Shown here piece by piece: positions 7,064 to 16,050 of a DNA stretch of 64,000 bases. Made by a program: the position numbers and the translations under genes. The stretch is taken from NCBI RefSeq assembly GCF_028714215.1, contig NZ_JAQTMS010000013.1, forward strand, positions 30,356 to 94,355, read 5' to 3'. The DNA is from Rhodoferax sp. (GTDB lineage Bacteria; Pseudomonadota; Gammaproteobacteria; Burkholderiales; Burkholderiaceae_C). The notes under the pieces are model-generated. The model was not told the DNA's origin and searched no databases. It was given only the letters and a program-made list of their open reading frames with translations. How positions within the stretch are numbered: the first letter of the stretch is position 1; each line of letters opens with the position of its first letter.

Positions 7064-9175
7064 GTGACCCCCATCCTCCAATCCGAATCCAGCGAATGCG
7101 CGCTGGCCAGTCTGGCCATGGTGGCCAACGCGCATCGCCTGCATGTGGACTTGGCCGAGTTGCGCCGTCGCTTCCCCGTGTCCCTGAAGGGGGCCACGCT
7201 CAAGCAACTCATCTCCCACGCCGCAACCCTCAATTTCAGCAGCCGTCCCTTGCGCCTGGAGATGGACGAGCTGGCGCAACTGCAGCTGCCCTGCATCCTG
7301 CACTGGGACTTGAACCACTTTGTGGTGCTCAAAAAGGTCGGCCGGCGGGCAATCACTATCCTGGACCCTGCTGTGGGCGAGCGTAGCTTGCCCTTGGCAG
7401 AGGCCTCACGCCACTTTACCGGCGTGGCACTGGAACTCACGCCCAATGCCGACTTCAAACCCGCCGATGAGCTCCAGCGCGTGGCGTTGTCGGCACTCAC
7501 CGGCAAGGTGCTGGGCCTGAAGCGTTCATTGCTACAAATCTTTGCCCTGGCTGTGGTGCTGGAGTTGTTTGCCATCACCTCCCCCTTGCTGAATCAGTTG
7601 GTGGTGGACGACGCCATCGCCACGCACGATGCTGATTTGTTGTCGGTGTTGATCGTGGGCTTTGCTCTACTGATGCTGATCCAGACCGGCATCGGCCTGG
7701 CCCGTAGCTGGATGGTGATGATATTGGGAATGTCCTTGAGCCTGCAATGGGCCAGCAATGTGTTTGCGCACATGGTCAAGCTGCCGGTGGAATATTTCGA
7801 GAAGCGCCATTTGGGCGATGTGGTGTCCCGCTTTGGTTCGGTCGGCACGATCCAGAAGACGCTGACCACCAGCGTGATTGAAGCCGTTCTGGACGGCATC
7901 ATGGGCCTGGCGGCACTGGGCATGATGCTGTTGTATTCCCTGCAACTGACTGCCATCGTGGTCGGCTCCGTGCTCCTGTATGGCCTGATCCGCTGGGTTG
8001 CCTACAGCCCGTTTCGCGATGCGGCGGCGGAGCGTCTGATTGTCTCGGCTCGGGAGAACACCCATTTTCTGGAAACCCTGCGTGCTATCACGCCGCTCAA
8101 GCTCTTTGGCCGCGAGCAGGAGCGCCGCGCGCGCTGGCAAAACTTGCTGGTGGAAGTGCAAAACCGCGACGTACGCACCGCCAAGATGAGTATCGGCTTC
8201 TCCACTGCCAACACCTTGGTGTCTGGCGTTGAGAACCTGTTGGTGTTCTGGATTGGTGCGGGTCTGGTGATGCAGACCGGTACTACTGCTGGCGGGACGG
8301 TATCGCCCTTTACGATCGGGATGCTGTTTGCCTTCATCAGCTACAAAGGTCAATTCACGGGCCGGGTGTCGGCGCTCATCAACTATGCAGTCGAGATCAA
8401 GATGCTCAGCCTGCACGCCGAACGCCTGGGCGATATTGTGCTGGAGACGCCGGAGAAAAACGAGGTGCCCGCCAACGAGCTGACGCATCTGGCGCCCAGC
8501 ATTGAACTGCGCAATGTGAGCTTTCGCTACGGGGAGGGCGAGCCCTGGATTCTGAAAGACACCAACCTGCTGTTAAAAGCGGGCGAAAGCGTGGCCATTG
8601 TCGGCCCCAGCGGTTGTGGCAAGACCACCTTGCTGAAAGTGCTGCTGGGTTTGTTACCTCCCCAAGAAGGCGAGGTGTTGTACGGCGGCATCCCGGTCAA
8701 GCACCTGGGGCTGCAAAACTACCGGCAACGCATAGGCACCGTGATGCAGGAAGACGTGCTGCTGGCCGGCAGCATTGCGGACAACATCAGCTTCTTTGAC
8801 GTGCGGTCCAATGAGGAACGCGTCCTGGCCTGCGCCGGAATAGCCGCGGTGCATGAAGACATTGCCAAAATGCCAATGGGCTATCAGACGTTGGTGGGCG
8901 ACATGGGATCAAGCCTCTCGGGTGGGCAAAAGCAACGCGTCCTGCTGGCGCGGGCCTTGTACAAAAATCCCAAAGTGCTGGCGCTGGACGAGGCCACCAG
9001 CCACCTGGACATTGCCAACGAGCAGCGTGTCACCCAAGCCCTGGCGCAGATGAGCTTGACGCGCATCGTGGTGGCGCACCGGCCCGAGACCATCGCCGGC
9101 GCGCAGCGGGTGGTGGTATTGCAGCAGGGCAAGGTGCTTGAGGTGCTGCGTGAGGCGAGTCAAATCACAGCTTGA
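7064..9175 (+). CDS. C39 peptidase-containing ABC exporter (bacteriocin processing and export)
   Basis: A 703-residue CvaB-like transporter with a GTG start. The N-terminal C39 protease has C12 (SSECALAS), H85 (LNHFVVL) and D101 (ILDPAVG), the catalytic triad that cuts double-glycine leaders. Membrane segments span roughly 140-440. The ATPase domain has Walker A GPSGCGKTT (about 513), signature LSGGQKQR (about 619), Walker B VLALDEATSHLD and the H-loop VAHRPE. It should cleave the precursor after G15 and export the core with the adaptor encoded at 1701-3047. It starts 9 bp after the acyltransferase stop. All catalytic residues are present. Confidence 0.93.
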   Translation: MTPILQSESSECALASLAMVANAHRLHVDLAELRRRFPVSLKGATLKQLISHAATLNFSSRPLRLEMDELAQLQLPCILHWDLNHFVVLKKVGRRAITILDPAVGERSLPLAEASRHFTGVALELTPNADFKPADELQRVALSALTGKVLGLKRSLLQIFALAVVLELFAITSPLLNQLVVDDAIATHDADLLSVLIVGFALLMLIQTGIGLARSWMVMILGMSLSLQWASNVFAHMVKLPVEYFEKRHLGDVVSRFGSVGTIQKTLTTSVIEAVLDGIMGLAALGMMLLYSLQLTAIVVGSVLLYGLIRWVAYSPFRDAAAERLIVSARENTHFLETLRAITPLKLFGREQERRARWQNLLVEVQNRDVRTAKMSIGFSTANTLVSGVENLLVFWIGAGLVMQTGTTAGGTVSPFTIGMLFAFISYKGQFTGRVSALINYAVEIKMLSLHAERLGDIVLETPEKNEVPANELTHLAPSIELRNVSFRYGEGEPWILKDTNLLLKAGESVAIVGPSGCGKTTLLKVLLGLLPPQEGEVLYGGIPVKHLGLQNYRQRIGTVMQEDVLLAGSIADNISFFDVRSNEERVLACAGIAAVHEDIAKMPMGYQTLVGDMGSSLSGGQKQRVLLARALYKNPKVLALDEATSHLDIANEQRVTQALAQMSLTRIVVAHRPETIAGAQRVVVLQQGKVLEVLREASQITA

Positions 9176-9213
9176 TACCTGTAGTCCCAACAATTGTTCG
9201 AAAGCAAACCTGC

Positions 9214-12200
9214 ATGACCCTCCTCAACCGCAAATCATTCTGGGCCGTGTTGCTGGCACTGGCCGTCGCCTCGGCCGGCACTGCCCTGTGGCTGTTCCCA
9301 CGTGCCATGCCGCTGCTTCAGTTGAACGTCAGCATGTCGCGCGACCAGGCGCTGGCTGCGGCCGAAGCCCTGCAAACGCAGCGCTTTGCGGAACTTGCCA
9401 CGACGCGCGCGGTGGCCCGTTTCGACCACGACGCCAGCCTGCAAAACTACGTCGAGCTGGAGGGCGGCGGCGTGGACGCCTTCACCGGCTTGCTGGGCCG
9501 GCAATTCATCGCGCCCTACCACTGGACGGTGCGGCGTTTTGCCGAGTCGCAGGAGGACGAGCTGAGCGTGCGCTTCACGCCCGAAGGCCGGGCCTACGGC
9601 TTCACACGCAAGGTTCCGGAAAAAGCGCCTGGCGCGGCGCTGACCGAGGCCGCCGCGCGCACGCTGGCCGAGAGCGGCGCCCGCAGCTTGTTGGGCGATG
9701 CGCTGTGGGCCGCCTACGCGCCGCAAAGCGCGTCGCAAATCACCCGTCCCGGCGGGCGCATAGACCACAGCTTTGTCTACGAGCACCGAACCGAGCAACG
9801 GGGCGAGGCGCGCTTTCGGCTCAAGCTGGTGGTGGCCGGAGACCGCTTGGTGGAGGTCGCGCCCTATGCTTTTGTGCCGCAGGCCTTTGCGCAGCGTTTT
9901 GCCCAGTTGCGCAGCGGCAATGAAACCATCGCCAAGGTTGCCACCATTGCCATGACCAGCTTGTTCGGCCTGGGCGGGCTGCTGGGTGGCTGGTTGTGGC
10001 TGACGCGCCGTGGCGGCCTGGCCTGGCGCGGCGCACTGCGTGCCGCCGGCGTCGTCGGCCTGTTGCTGGCGGCGGCAGTGCTGTCGAACATTCCGCAGAG
10101 CTGGTTTGGCTATGCCACCACCGATTCCGTCAGCAGCTTCCTGTGGCGCAACGCCGCCGCCGTCTTCGGCACGGGGATTGGCAGCACACTGATACTGGGC
10201 CTGATCTTTGTCGTGGCCGAGGGCTTGAGCCGGCGCGCCTTTGCCCAGCAGCCGCGGCTGTTCGGTTTTTGGAGCGTGGCGGCGGCAGCCAGCCCGCAGG
10301 CGCTGGGGCGCACGCTGGGCGGTTACGCCTGGACCGGTTTTGAATTGTTGCTGGTGGCGGGGTTTTATCTTGTCGCGCGAACCCAGTTCGGCTGGTGGGT
10401 GCCGGCCGAATCGCTGAGCGACCCCAACATCCTGTCCGCTTGGCGTCCGGCGCTGGGTCCGATTGCCCAGGCCTTGATGGCCGGCACCTCGGAAGAAGCG
10501 CTGTTTCGCGCCGTGCCGCTGGCCGGCGCCGCCTTGATCGGTCAGTGGCTGGGCTGGCGGCGCAGCAGCATCGCCGTGGCGCTGGTGCTGCAGGCACTGG
10601 TGTTTGCCGGCGGCCATGCCGGCTACCCCGGCCTGCCCAGCTACAGCCGGGTGCTCGAATTGTTTTTCCCAGCCCTGGTATGGGGATTGATTTTTCTGCG
10701 CTTCGGTTTGGTACCCTGCATCGTGATGCATTTCAGCTTCGACCTGACGCTGATGAGTCTGCCGCTGTTCGTGGCGACCGACGCACGCCTGTGGCTGGAC
10801 CGCGCCTTGGTGCTGTTGGCCGGTCTGCTGCCGCTGTTGATGCTGGCGCGCGCCCGCTTCAAACAGGGCTATCTGGCTGAGCTGCCACAGGCCCTGCGCA
10901 ACGGCGAGGAGGTGGTGGAACAGGCCGCCGCCCCGGCCGGCGATGAGCCGACGCTGCCACCGCCACTGCTTGTACCGGCCACTGCCGGCCGGCCATGGTG
11001 GCTAGGCCGTACACCGTTGGCGCTGGCCGCCGTGCTGGGTGCGCTGGCGCTGTGGCTGTGGCAGGCACCCCAGGTCGGCACGCCGCCCTTCACGCTGGAC
11101 CACGCCGCTGCCGTGGCCCGCGCCGAGAGCGTGCTGGCCCAGCGCGGAGTGCGGCTGGACGCCGGCTGGAAGCGCCTGGCCATTGTGCGGCCAGTGGCAG
11201 GGGGCGATGACAAGACGGTGCGCTTTGTCTGGCGCGAGGCGGGAGCACAGGTGTTTGCCAAATTATTGGGCAGCACCTTGTTGCCGCAGCATTGGCAAGT
11301 GCTGTTCAAGCACGTCAGCGGGCCGGTGGAAGAGCGCACGGAAGTCTGGGAAGTGGCGTTGACTGGCCAAGGCGAGGTGTTGGCAGTGGAACACCACCTG
11401 CCGGAAGGCCGCCCCGGTGCCCACCTGAGCCGCGAACAGGCGCAAGCCCTGGTGCAGAACTTCATGGCCAGCCAGCCGGCGCTGGCGAACCGGCCGTGGG
11501 AACTGGCCTCGGTACAGCAGAAGGAGCGTCCGGCGCGGCGCGATTGGACTTTTTATTGGGACGACAAGCAGGCCCTCAACGTGAAGGGCGGCACCAGCCG
11601 CGTGGCCGTCACTGTGCGCGGCGACGAAATGACCGCCTGGCAATACGTGTTTGTGCCCGACGCCTGGATACGCCAGCAGCAGGAAGCGGAGTCGGCCAAA
11701 ACGCCGTTCAGGATTGCCGCCGGTGTGGCCGGCGCCGCACTGCTGCTGCTGATCCTGGGCGCGGCGCTGCGCCAAGTGGTGCAGGGCCGCTTGCATTGGC
11801 GCCAGGGTTTGACCTGGGCGGCGCTGTTTCTGGTCGCGGGGCTGGCGGACTACGCGCTCACCTTCGACCGCAAGGCGATGGGCTTCAACCTGGCGCAGGA
11901 CTGGAACACGCAGTTGACCACCGGCGTGGCGCTGGCCGCCGCCGGCTTCCTGCTGGGGGCGGCGCTGCTGGGTTTGCTGGTGATGCGCCTGCACAGCAAG
12001 GAGCGCCCCGGTAACGCCAGCGTCGCCGGCGATCTGCTGCGCGGCCTGGGCCTGGCGCTGGCGCTCAAGGGTGTGGCAACTGGCCTGCAACATTTTTTTC
12101 CGGAGAACAGCCCCGGCTTGCCCGGCGTCGGTGCTTGGGACTCGGTGCAACCGCTTGTGACCACGGCAGCGCAGGGTCTCATGGGCCTCTGCCTGGCCGT

Positions 12201-12567
12201 TGCCACCATGGCGCTGATCCTGAGCGCCGTGCACTTTTGCCAGACCCGGCGGCGCCTGGTGTTGCTCTGGTCGTTGGGGCTGGTGGCGCTGATCTCGGGC
12301 GGCATCATCGCGGCTGAAAGCGTCACTGCCGGTGTCGCCCAGGTCGTGCCCGGGCTACTGAACGTGCTGACGCTGTGGGCATTGGTACGGCGCGGCGAGA
12401 TCGGGGTAGCGCTGGCGATGGTGGCCCTGTCTGTCATCGCCAGCCTGCCGCAGTTGCTGGCCGCACCCATCGCCAATGCGGCAACGCATGCGGCAGTGAC
12501 CTGCGCGCTGGCGGTAGGCCTGAGCTGGTGGGCTCTGCGCTACGGTCGAAGCCTGGGGCGGGGCTGA
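9214..12567 (+). CDS. Very large CPBP-family membrane protein with duplicated exported domain (possible immunity)
   Basis: 1117 residues from the ATG at 9214, which fits a start just after the exporter. Order: an N-terminal membrane anchor, an extracytoplasmic region (about 30-240), a multi-pass block (245-560) with the CPBP/Abi glutamate motif E427-E428-x3-R432 in GTSEEALFRAVP and later histidines (FAGGHAG, VMHFSFD), another anchor (about 600-620), a second copy of the extracytoplasmic region (about 630-830) and a second multi-pass block to the end. The two extracytoplasmic copies share the pattern YVFVPDAW/YAFVPQAF among others. Bacterial CPBP proteins in bacteriocin loci often give self-immunity, so that is the likely role, but it is an inference. 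Confidence 0.72.
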   Translation: MTLLNRKSFWAVLLALAVASAGTALWLFPRAMPLLQLNVSMSRDQALAAAEALQTQRFAELATTRAVARFDHDASLQNYVELEGGGVDAFTGLLGRQFIAPYHWTVRRFAESQEDELSVRFTPEGRAYGFTRKVPEKAPGAALTEAAARTLAESGARSLLGDALWAAYAPQSASQITRPGGRIDHSFVYEHRTEQRGEARFRLKLVVAGDRLVEVAPYAFVPQAFAQRFAQLRSGNETIAKVATIAMTSLFGLGGLLGGWLWLTRRGGLAWRGALRAAGVVGLLLAAAVLSNIPQSWFGYATTDSVSSFLWRNAAAVFGTGIGSTLILGLIFVVAEGLSRRAFAQQPRLFGFWSVAAAASPQALGRTLGGYAWTGFELLLVAGFYLVARTQFGWWVPAESLSDPNILSAWRPALGPIAQALMAGTSEEALFRAVPLAGAALIGQWLGWRRSSIAVALVLQALVFAGGHAGYPGLPSYSRVLELFFPALVWGLIFLRFGLVPCIVMHFSFDLTLMSLPLFVATDARLWLDRALVLLAGLLPLLMLARARFKQGYLAELPQALRNGEEVVEQAAAPAGDEPTLPPPLLVPATAGRPWWLGRTPLALAAVLGALALWLWQAPQVGTPPFTLDHAAAVARAESVLAQRGVRLDAGWKRLAIVRPVAGGDDKTVRFVWREAGAQVFAKLLGSTLLPQHWQVLFKHVSGPVEERTEVWEVALTGQGEVLAVEHHLPEGRPGAHLSREQAQALVQNFMASQPALANRPWELASVQQKERPARRDWTFYWDDKQALNVKGGTSRVAVTVRGDEMTAWQYVFVPDAWIRQQQEAESAKTPFRIAAGVAGAALLLLILGAALRQVVQGRLHWRQGLTWAALFLVAGLADYALTFDRKAMGFNLAQDWNTQLTTGVALAAAGFLLGAALLGLLVMRLHSKERPGNASVAGDLLRGLGLALALKGVATGLQHFFPENSPGLPGVGAWDSVQPLVTTAAQGLMGLCLAVATMALILSAVHFCQTRRRLVLLWSLGLVALISGGIIAAESVTAGVAQVVPGLLNVLTLWALVRRGEIGVALAMVALSVIASLPQLLAAPIANAATHAAVTCALAVGLSWWALRYGRSLGRG

Positions 12568-12604
12568 ACTTCAGCGCTGGCGCAGGCCGAGGTTTGGCCG
12601 GTCC

Positions 12605-14044
12605 TCACTTCGGCAAGGTGCGCAGTACGTCGGCAACAAAGGCGCAGGCGTCGAACTGGGCGCGTTTGAAGGTCCAGCCCAAACGCACGATCACAGCCTC
12701 GCGCGAGGGCACCACGGCCACGATTTGACCCCAGTGTCCCATCATGGCCACGGTGTCCGCCGGGACACCGGGGTTGGCCTTGCATTCGCCGGCTGCCGGG
12801 TTGCCGATCAGCCAGCTTTGCGCGCCGTAGCCCAGGCCTTCGCCTTGCGCCGTCGATGGTGTGCTGGCGCGCTTGAGCCAGCCCGGCGGCAGCACCTGGG
12901 TGTCGCCCCAGCGGCCGTCGTTCAGCATCAACTGGCCCAGGCGTGCCCAGTCGCCGGCGCTGGCCCAGACGTAAGAGGAGCCGACCCAGTTGCCGTCGCT
13001 GTCGGTTTCCAGCACCGCGCTGCTGGCGCCGATCGGTTCGAACAAGGCCTTGGCCGGGTAGGCCCAGTAGTCGGCGTCATTGCTGAAGCGTCCGCGCGCC
13101 ACGCCCGCCAGCAGATTGGCGGTGGCACTCAGGTAGCGCCAGCGGGTGCCGGGCGCGGCTTGCGTGGGTGATGCCGCCGCGAAGGCGGTCACGCTGGGCT
13201 GCCCCCACAGCATCTTGGGCACGGAACCCCAGGGGTCATAGTCTTCCGTGCTGGCCAGGCCGTCGCGCATGTACAGGAGGTCGGAGACCTTGATGTTCTT
13301 GCGTTCGTCCTGGCGCCAGCTGGCGACCCAGGCCGGTTCGCGCGCCGGCCGGAAGGCGTCGACCACGGGTGAGTCCAGCGACAACTGCGTCTCGGCCGCC
13401 AGCTTGTGCAGCAGCATGCCGTTGACCGTCTTGCTCATCGACCAGCCGTGCAAGGGTGTGCCGGCGGCAAAGCCCGGCCCGTTGCGCAGGGCCAGCAGGC
13501 GCCCCTGGTGCACGATGGCGACGCCGCGGGCGTTGGCGGCGGCCGGGTCGCCGGCGCCGACAAAGGCTTGGTCAAGCACTTTTTGCAGCGCTTGCGCATC
13601 GACGCCGGGACCCCACTGCGCCACCGGCAGAGCCGCCTCACCTTGCGGCCAGGGTTTGTCGAGGTCCGGGTTGACGCGCTTGGCCGTCGGCGCAGCTTCG
13701 CCGGCCGGGGCCAGGTCCAGCACGCAACCCCGCTGCGGCAGCAGCGCCGCCCGGCGCGCAAACAGACCGGCAAACCTCGCCGTCACGGCGTGCGCATTCT
13801 CATCGACGGCGATGCTGATCAGACCCAGTACCGGGCTGGCCGGCAGCACATCGTCGGCCAGCATCTTTTGCCAGGGACGTCCGGCCACAAAGGCAGCCGA
13901 GCAAACCCCCTTGGCCGCCATGCCGGCCGCATTCTGCGGGATGCCCAGGTAAAGCAGGGCGACTATGACCAGTGCCACCAGGCCCACCAGCAGGGCCAAC
14001 AGCGTCAGCAAAACACGTTTGATCCAGCTTGATGCGTTCGCCAT
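12605..14044 (-). CDS. Beta-lactamase-fold serine hydrolase, membrane anchored
   Basis: About 479 residues from the ATG at 14044; a TTG six codons earlier is less likely. An N-terminal hydrophobic anchor (VLLTLLALLVGLVALVIVALLYL) is followed by a class C beta-lactamase/esterase-like domain: S-x-x-K in GWSMSKTVNG, YLSATANLL where the YxN motif is expected (its asparagine is not obvious) and HWGQIV near the end as the third motif. Relatives include carboxypeptidases, esterases and 6-aminohexanoate-dimer hydrolases, so the substrate cannot be named. It is convergent with the CPBP gene across 37 bp. Confidence 0.8.
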   Translation of the reverse strand: MANASSWIKRVLLTLLALLVGLVALVIVALLYLGIPQNAAGMAAKGVCSAAFVAGRPWQKMLADDVLPASPVLGLISIAVDENAHAVTARFAGLFARRAALLPQRGCVLDLAPAGEAAPTAKRVNPDLDKPWPQGEAALPVAQWGPGVDAQALQKVLDQAFVGAGDPAAANARGVAIVHQGRLLALRNGPGFAAGTPLHGWSMSKTVNGMLLHKLAAETQLSLDSPVVDAFRPAREPAWVASWRQDERKNIKVSDLLYMRDGLASTEDYDPWGSVPKMLWGQPSVTAFAAASPTQAAPGTRWRYLSATANLLAGVARGRFSNDADYWAYPAKALFEPIGASSAVLETDSDGNWVGSSYVWASAGDWARLGQLMLNDGRWGDTQVLPPGWLKRASTPSTAQGEGLGYGAQSWLIGNPAAGECKANPGVPADTVAMMGHWGQIVAVVPSREAVIVRLGWTFKRAQFDACAFVADVLRTLPK

Positions 14045-14121
14045 AAAAGTTCCAGGTAGCAAGGGAGGGCTTCACTGTACCCGAAGCAATCGGTCGAATT
14101 GCCGGAAGATCGTCGCCGCGG

Positions 14122-14192
14122 CATCCCCCAATTGGGGGATGGACGCCGGTGGCGCCGGCCGATCACAATGCACGGGTACCAGGGCAGGGCGC
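14122..14192 (+). promoter_or_regulatory. 71-bp promoter repeat, copy A, with perfect 20-bp palindrome
   Basis: It starts with the perfect palindrome CATCCCCCAATTGGGGGATG (14122-14141). Downstream, CACAAT (14164-14169) could be a -10 with TGGACG as a weak -35, 18 bp apart. The expected start site near 14176 puts the palindrome centre at about -44, the usual place for a LuxR-type class II activator. Copy B at 16051-16121 matches at 67 of 71 positions. The DNA between copy A and the ATG at 14225 also resembles the luxR leader (ATAAGCGCCAA, GGGAGG). Confidence 0.6.
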
Positions 14193-14224
14193 ACGGATAA
14201 GCGCCAAGCAAGGGAGGGAGGCTC

Positions 14225-14860
14225 ATGAAAAGTTGGCAAGAGAATTTTTCCGGCGGCACGGAGGGTGTGCAGTGCCAGCACGCGGCGTCCAAGAAAAACA
14301 GAGTTGCGGCGCGACGAATGGGTGACACAAGGCGGACCGTTGTTCGCCGCTTGGTCTATTTGGCCGCCTCCCACTTCTGCATCGGCTTGTCGAGTGCACA
14401 ACCCCTTTCCGGGGAGAACCCTTTGGCTGACGTGCGGCCCGTGACAGCGGAAGATCTGGCATTTCTAAAAGCAGAAGGACGACTTCGAAGAATCAAGCAA
14501 GCCGTCAGCACCGACGGCATTCGCACAGCAGGGGAGGCCAAGGTTCTGGCGACGGCGATCGATGGCGTCATTATTTTTGGCAATGGCCTGCCTTTTGGAC
14601 TTGATCCCAGAAGCCCTGGACGCAGACACGTCACAGAACATGGTTTGAAGGTCTTGATCTTGCCCCCGCCTCTCCCGCACGATCCCAGCCAGCGGCATTA
14701 TGTGTCACGCTGGTCGAAGTGGGATGTGCGCAGCCCGGCAGAGTTGGCCGTCACCGCAGACTTCAGCGACACGTCCGGCGTGCGGCCCCCGGTCTTGAGC
14801 CAAAGAATGGTGTTCATCCTTGATGCCGGCGTTTGGAAGTTCGACCGTTATGAGTGGTGA
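14225..14860 (+). CDS. Secreted protein of unknown function fused behind a LuxR N-terminal remnant
   Basis: A 211-residue open frame with an excellent ribosome site (GGGAGGGAGG). Residues 1-33 repeat the start of the LuxR-type protein at 846 with 17 of 33 identities (MKSW, G-x-T-x-GV-x-C-x-HA, KK). At residue 32 an internal ATG (14318) begins what looks like a signal peptide, RRLVYLAASHFCIGLSSA before Q. The remaining ~160 residues are soluble, contain DGVIIFGNGLPFG and LILPPPLPHDPSQRHY, and match no family I know. The luxR start and ribosome site seem to have been captured to drive a secreted protein. The true translation start is uncertain. Confidence 0.55.
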   Translation: MKSWQENFSGGTEGVQCQHAASKKNRVAARRMGDTRRTVVRRLVYLAASHFCIGLSSAQPLSGENPLADVRPVTAEDLAFLKAEGRLRRIKQAVSTDGIRTAGEAKVLATAIDGVIIFGNGLPFGLDPRSPGRRHVTEHGLKVLILPPPLPHDPSQRHYVSRWSKWDVRSPAELAVTADFSDTSGVRPPVLSQRMVFILDAGVWKFDRYEW

Positions 14861-14891
14861 TCTATTCCTCCTGCAACGGATGCAGCCCAAC

Positions 14892-15776
14892 ATGCGTAAT
14901 GTGCGGCAACTGCTTGTTCTGGTGGTAACACTGCTGGTCGGGTGCGCACTTCCGCCTGGATACAGGCCTGAATTTCGACAGATCAACGCATCCCTTGTTG
15001 ACCGCGCGTTGCAACCACTTCGATCTTCATTCACTACGCCTCCGGATAAACCACTCGGTGTCTATATGGGTGTTGCACTTGACGGCGCGTCCCCTGCATT
15101 CGACGGTGATATTCGCCGCGCCCGTAACGGCCTATTTCTCCAGGCGGCCAGCGGCCCGTCACTGTTATTGAGCAATTTACAGGCCGAACCACAGGGCGAT
15201 CCGCACGCTGATTTTGCAACTATGCCGACTGCCGCGCGAGCGGCGGGGCAGTGGCTTCAATCCCAGAGCGTGCAAACTAACCGCACACCATTTGCCATGG
15301 TGGTGATTGCTAGCCATGGGCAAGACGATATGTTGATGGTGCGGGCTGGCAAAACCCAAATCCTAGCGTTGATCAATGGGAGCTACATCAATGCGTTTCT
15401 CAACGACTTCGGTGCTGTTCCAACGATAGTCATTATTTCGGCTTGTCACGCCGGCTCCCTCATCCCGGCCCTGCGCGCACCGAACCGCATCATCATCGCA
15501 GCCGCCGCCTCGGACCGGGTTTCTTTTGGGTGCGGCGCTGATTCAACCAGTACTGTTTTCATGCAAGCGCTTCTGGACAAGGAACTGGATCGCTCCTTTT
15601 CGCTCGAAGATTTGTTCATTCGGGGGCGCAACCGGGTCATCGGGTTGGAAATGCGCCTGAAGATGCAGCATTCGCTGCCCGTGATGGACGTTGGCTCCGA
15701 CATGGAGGTGTTTGCTGTCACGCCACTTGCGAAGTGGTCCACAGCCCTGCGCGAGTTCCGGATGTCCAAGCATTAG
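14892..15776 (+). CDS. Legumain-like (peptidase C13) lipoprotein, copy 1
   Basis: 294 residues from the ATG at 14892; an in-frame ATG at 14850 overlaps the previous gene and is also possible. A lipoprotein signal (LVVTLLVGC) anchors it to a membrane facing the periplasm. The C13/caspase-like core has the catalytic histidine in VIASHGQDD and the cysteine in VIISACHAGSLIPAL, then NRIIIAAAASDRVSFGC. The protein at 16152-16994 shares this core (SACYSGSFVPAL, NRIVLTAAAADRNSFGC). C13 enzymes cut after Asn/Asp or act as transpeptidases; the substrate is unknown. It probably forms an operon with the secreted protein just upstream. Confidence 0.78.
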   Translation: MRNVRQLLVLVVTLLVGCALPPGYRPEFRQINASLVDRALQPLRSSFTTPPDKPLGVYMGVALDGASPAFDGDIRRARNGLFLQAASGPSLLLSNLQAEPQGDPHADFATMPTAARAAGQWLQSQSVQTNRTPFAMVVIASHGQDDMLMVRAGKTQILALINGSYINAFLNDFGAVPTIVIISACHAGSLIPALRAPNRIIIAAAASDRVSFGCGADSTSTVFMQALLDKELDRSFSLEDLFIRGRNRVIGLEMRLKMQHSLPVMDVGSDMEVFAVTPLAKWSTALREFRMSKH

Positions 15777-15854
15777 CGTTATCTGGAAAATTTCAGATAC
15801 GCCAGTGATGTATGGCGGCAACTTTGCCGGTGGGTGTTGGTAGTCAAATTTGAT

Positions 15855-15929
15855 GTGCAAGTAGTCCTCCAATCGGAATCCAGAGAATGCGCTTTGGCCA
15901 GCCTGGCAATTCACAATGGGCTGGGATAG
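15855..15929 (+). pseudogene. Relic of a C39-peptidase exporter gene
   Basis: A 24-codon frame from GTG to TAG reads VLQSESRECALASLA and then stops. It matches the start of the intact exporter at 7064 (ILQSESSECALASLA), including the catalytic-cysteine block; 40 of 46 bases agree between 15865-15910 and 7074-7119. No further exporter sequence follows. It lies in the 15777-16151 gap, which otherwise holds only promoter copy B. Confidence 0.65.
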
Positions 15930-16050
15930 ACCCAACGTGGACGGGCCTCCAACCTGTGGAATTGTCCGGAATTGAAAGGTGCGGACCCATTTGCCTTGGG
16001 CATATTCACGAACAATTCAGATCAAAGCCATTAGGGCTACGCATGCGATG

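Noticed and set aside
1701..9175. Reading the locus as an RTX toxin operon because of the HlyC-like gene
   Set aside because: No large glycine-rich RTX repeat protein is present, and the exporter has a catalytically complete C39 domain, unlike HlyB.
9235..10731. Minus-strand open frame of 498 codons opposite the CPBP gene
   Set aside because: Composition (Gly, Gln, His, Arg) is that of a shadow frame; the plus-strand protein has clear membrane segments and the CPBP motif.
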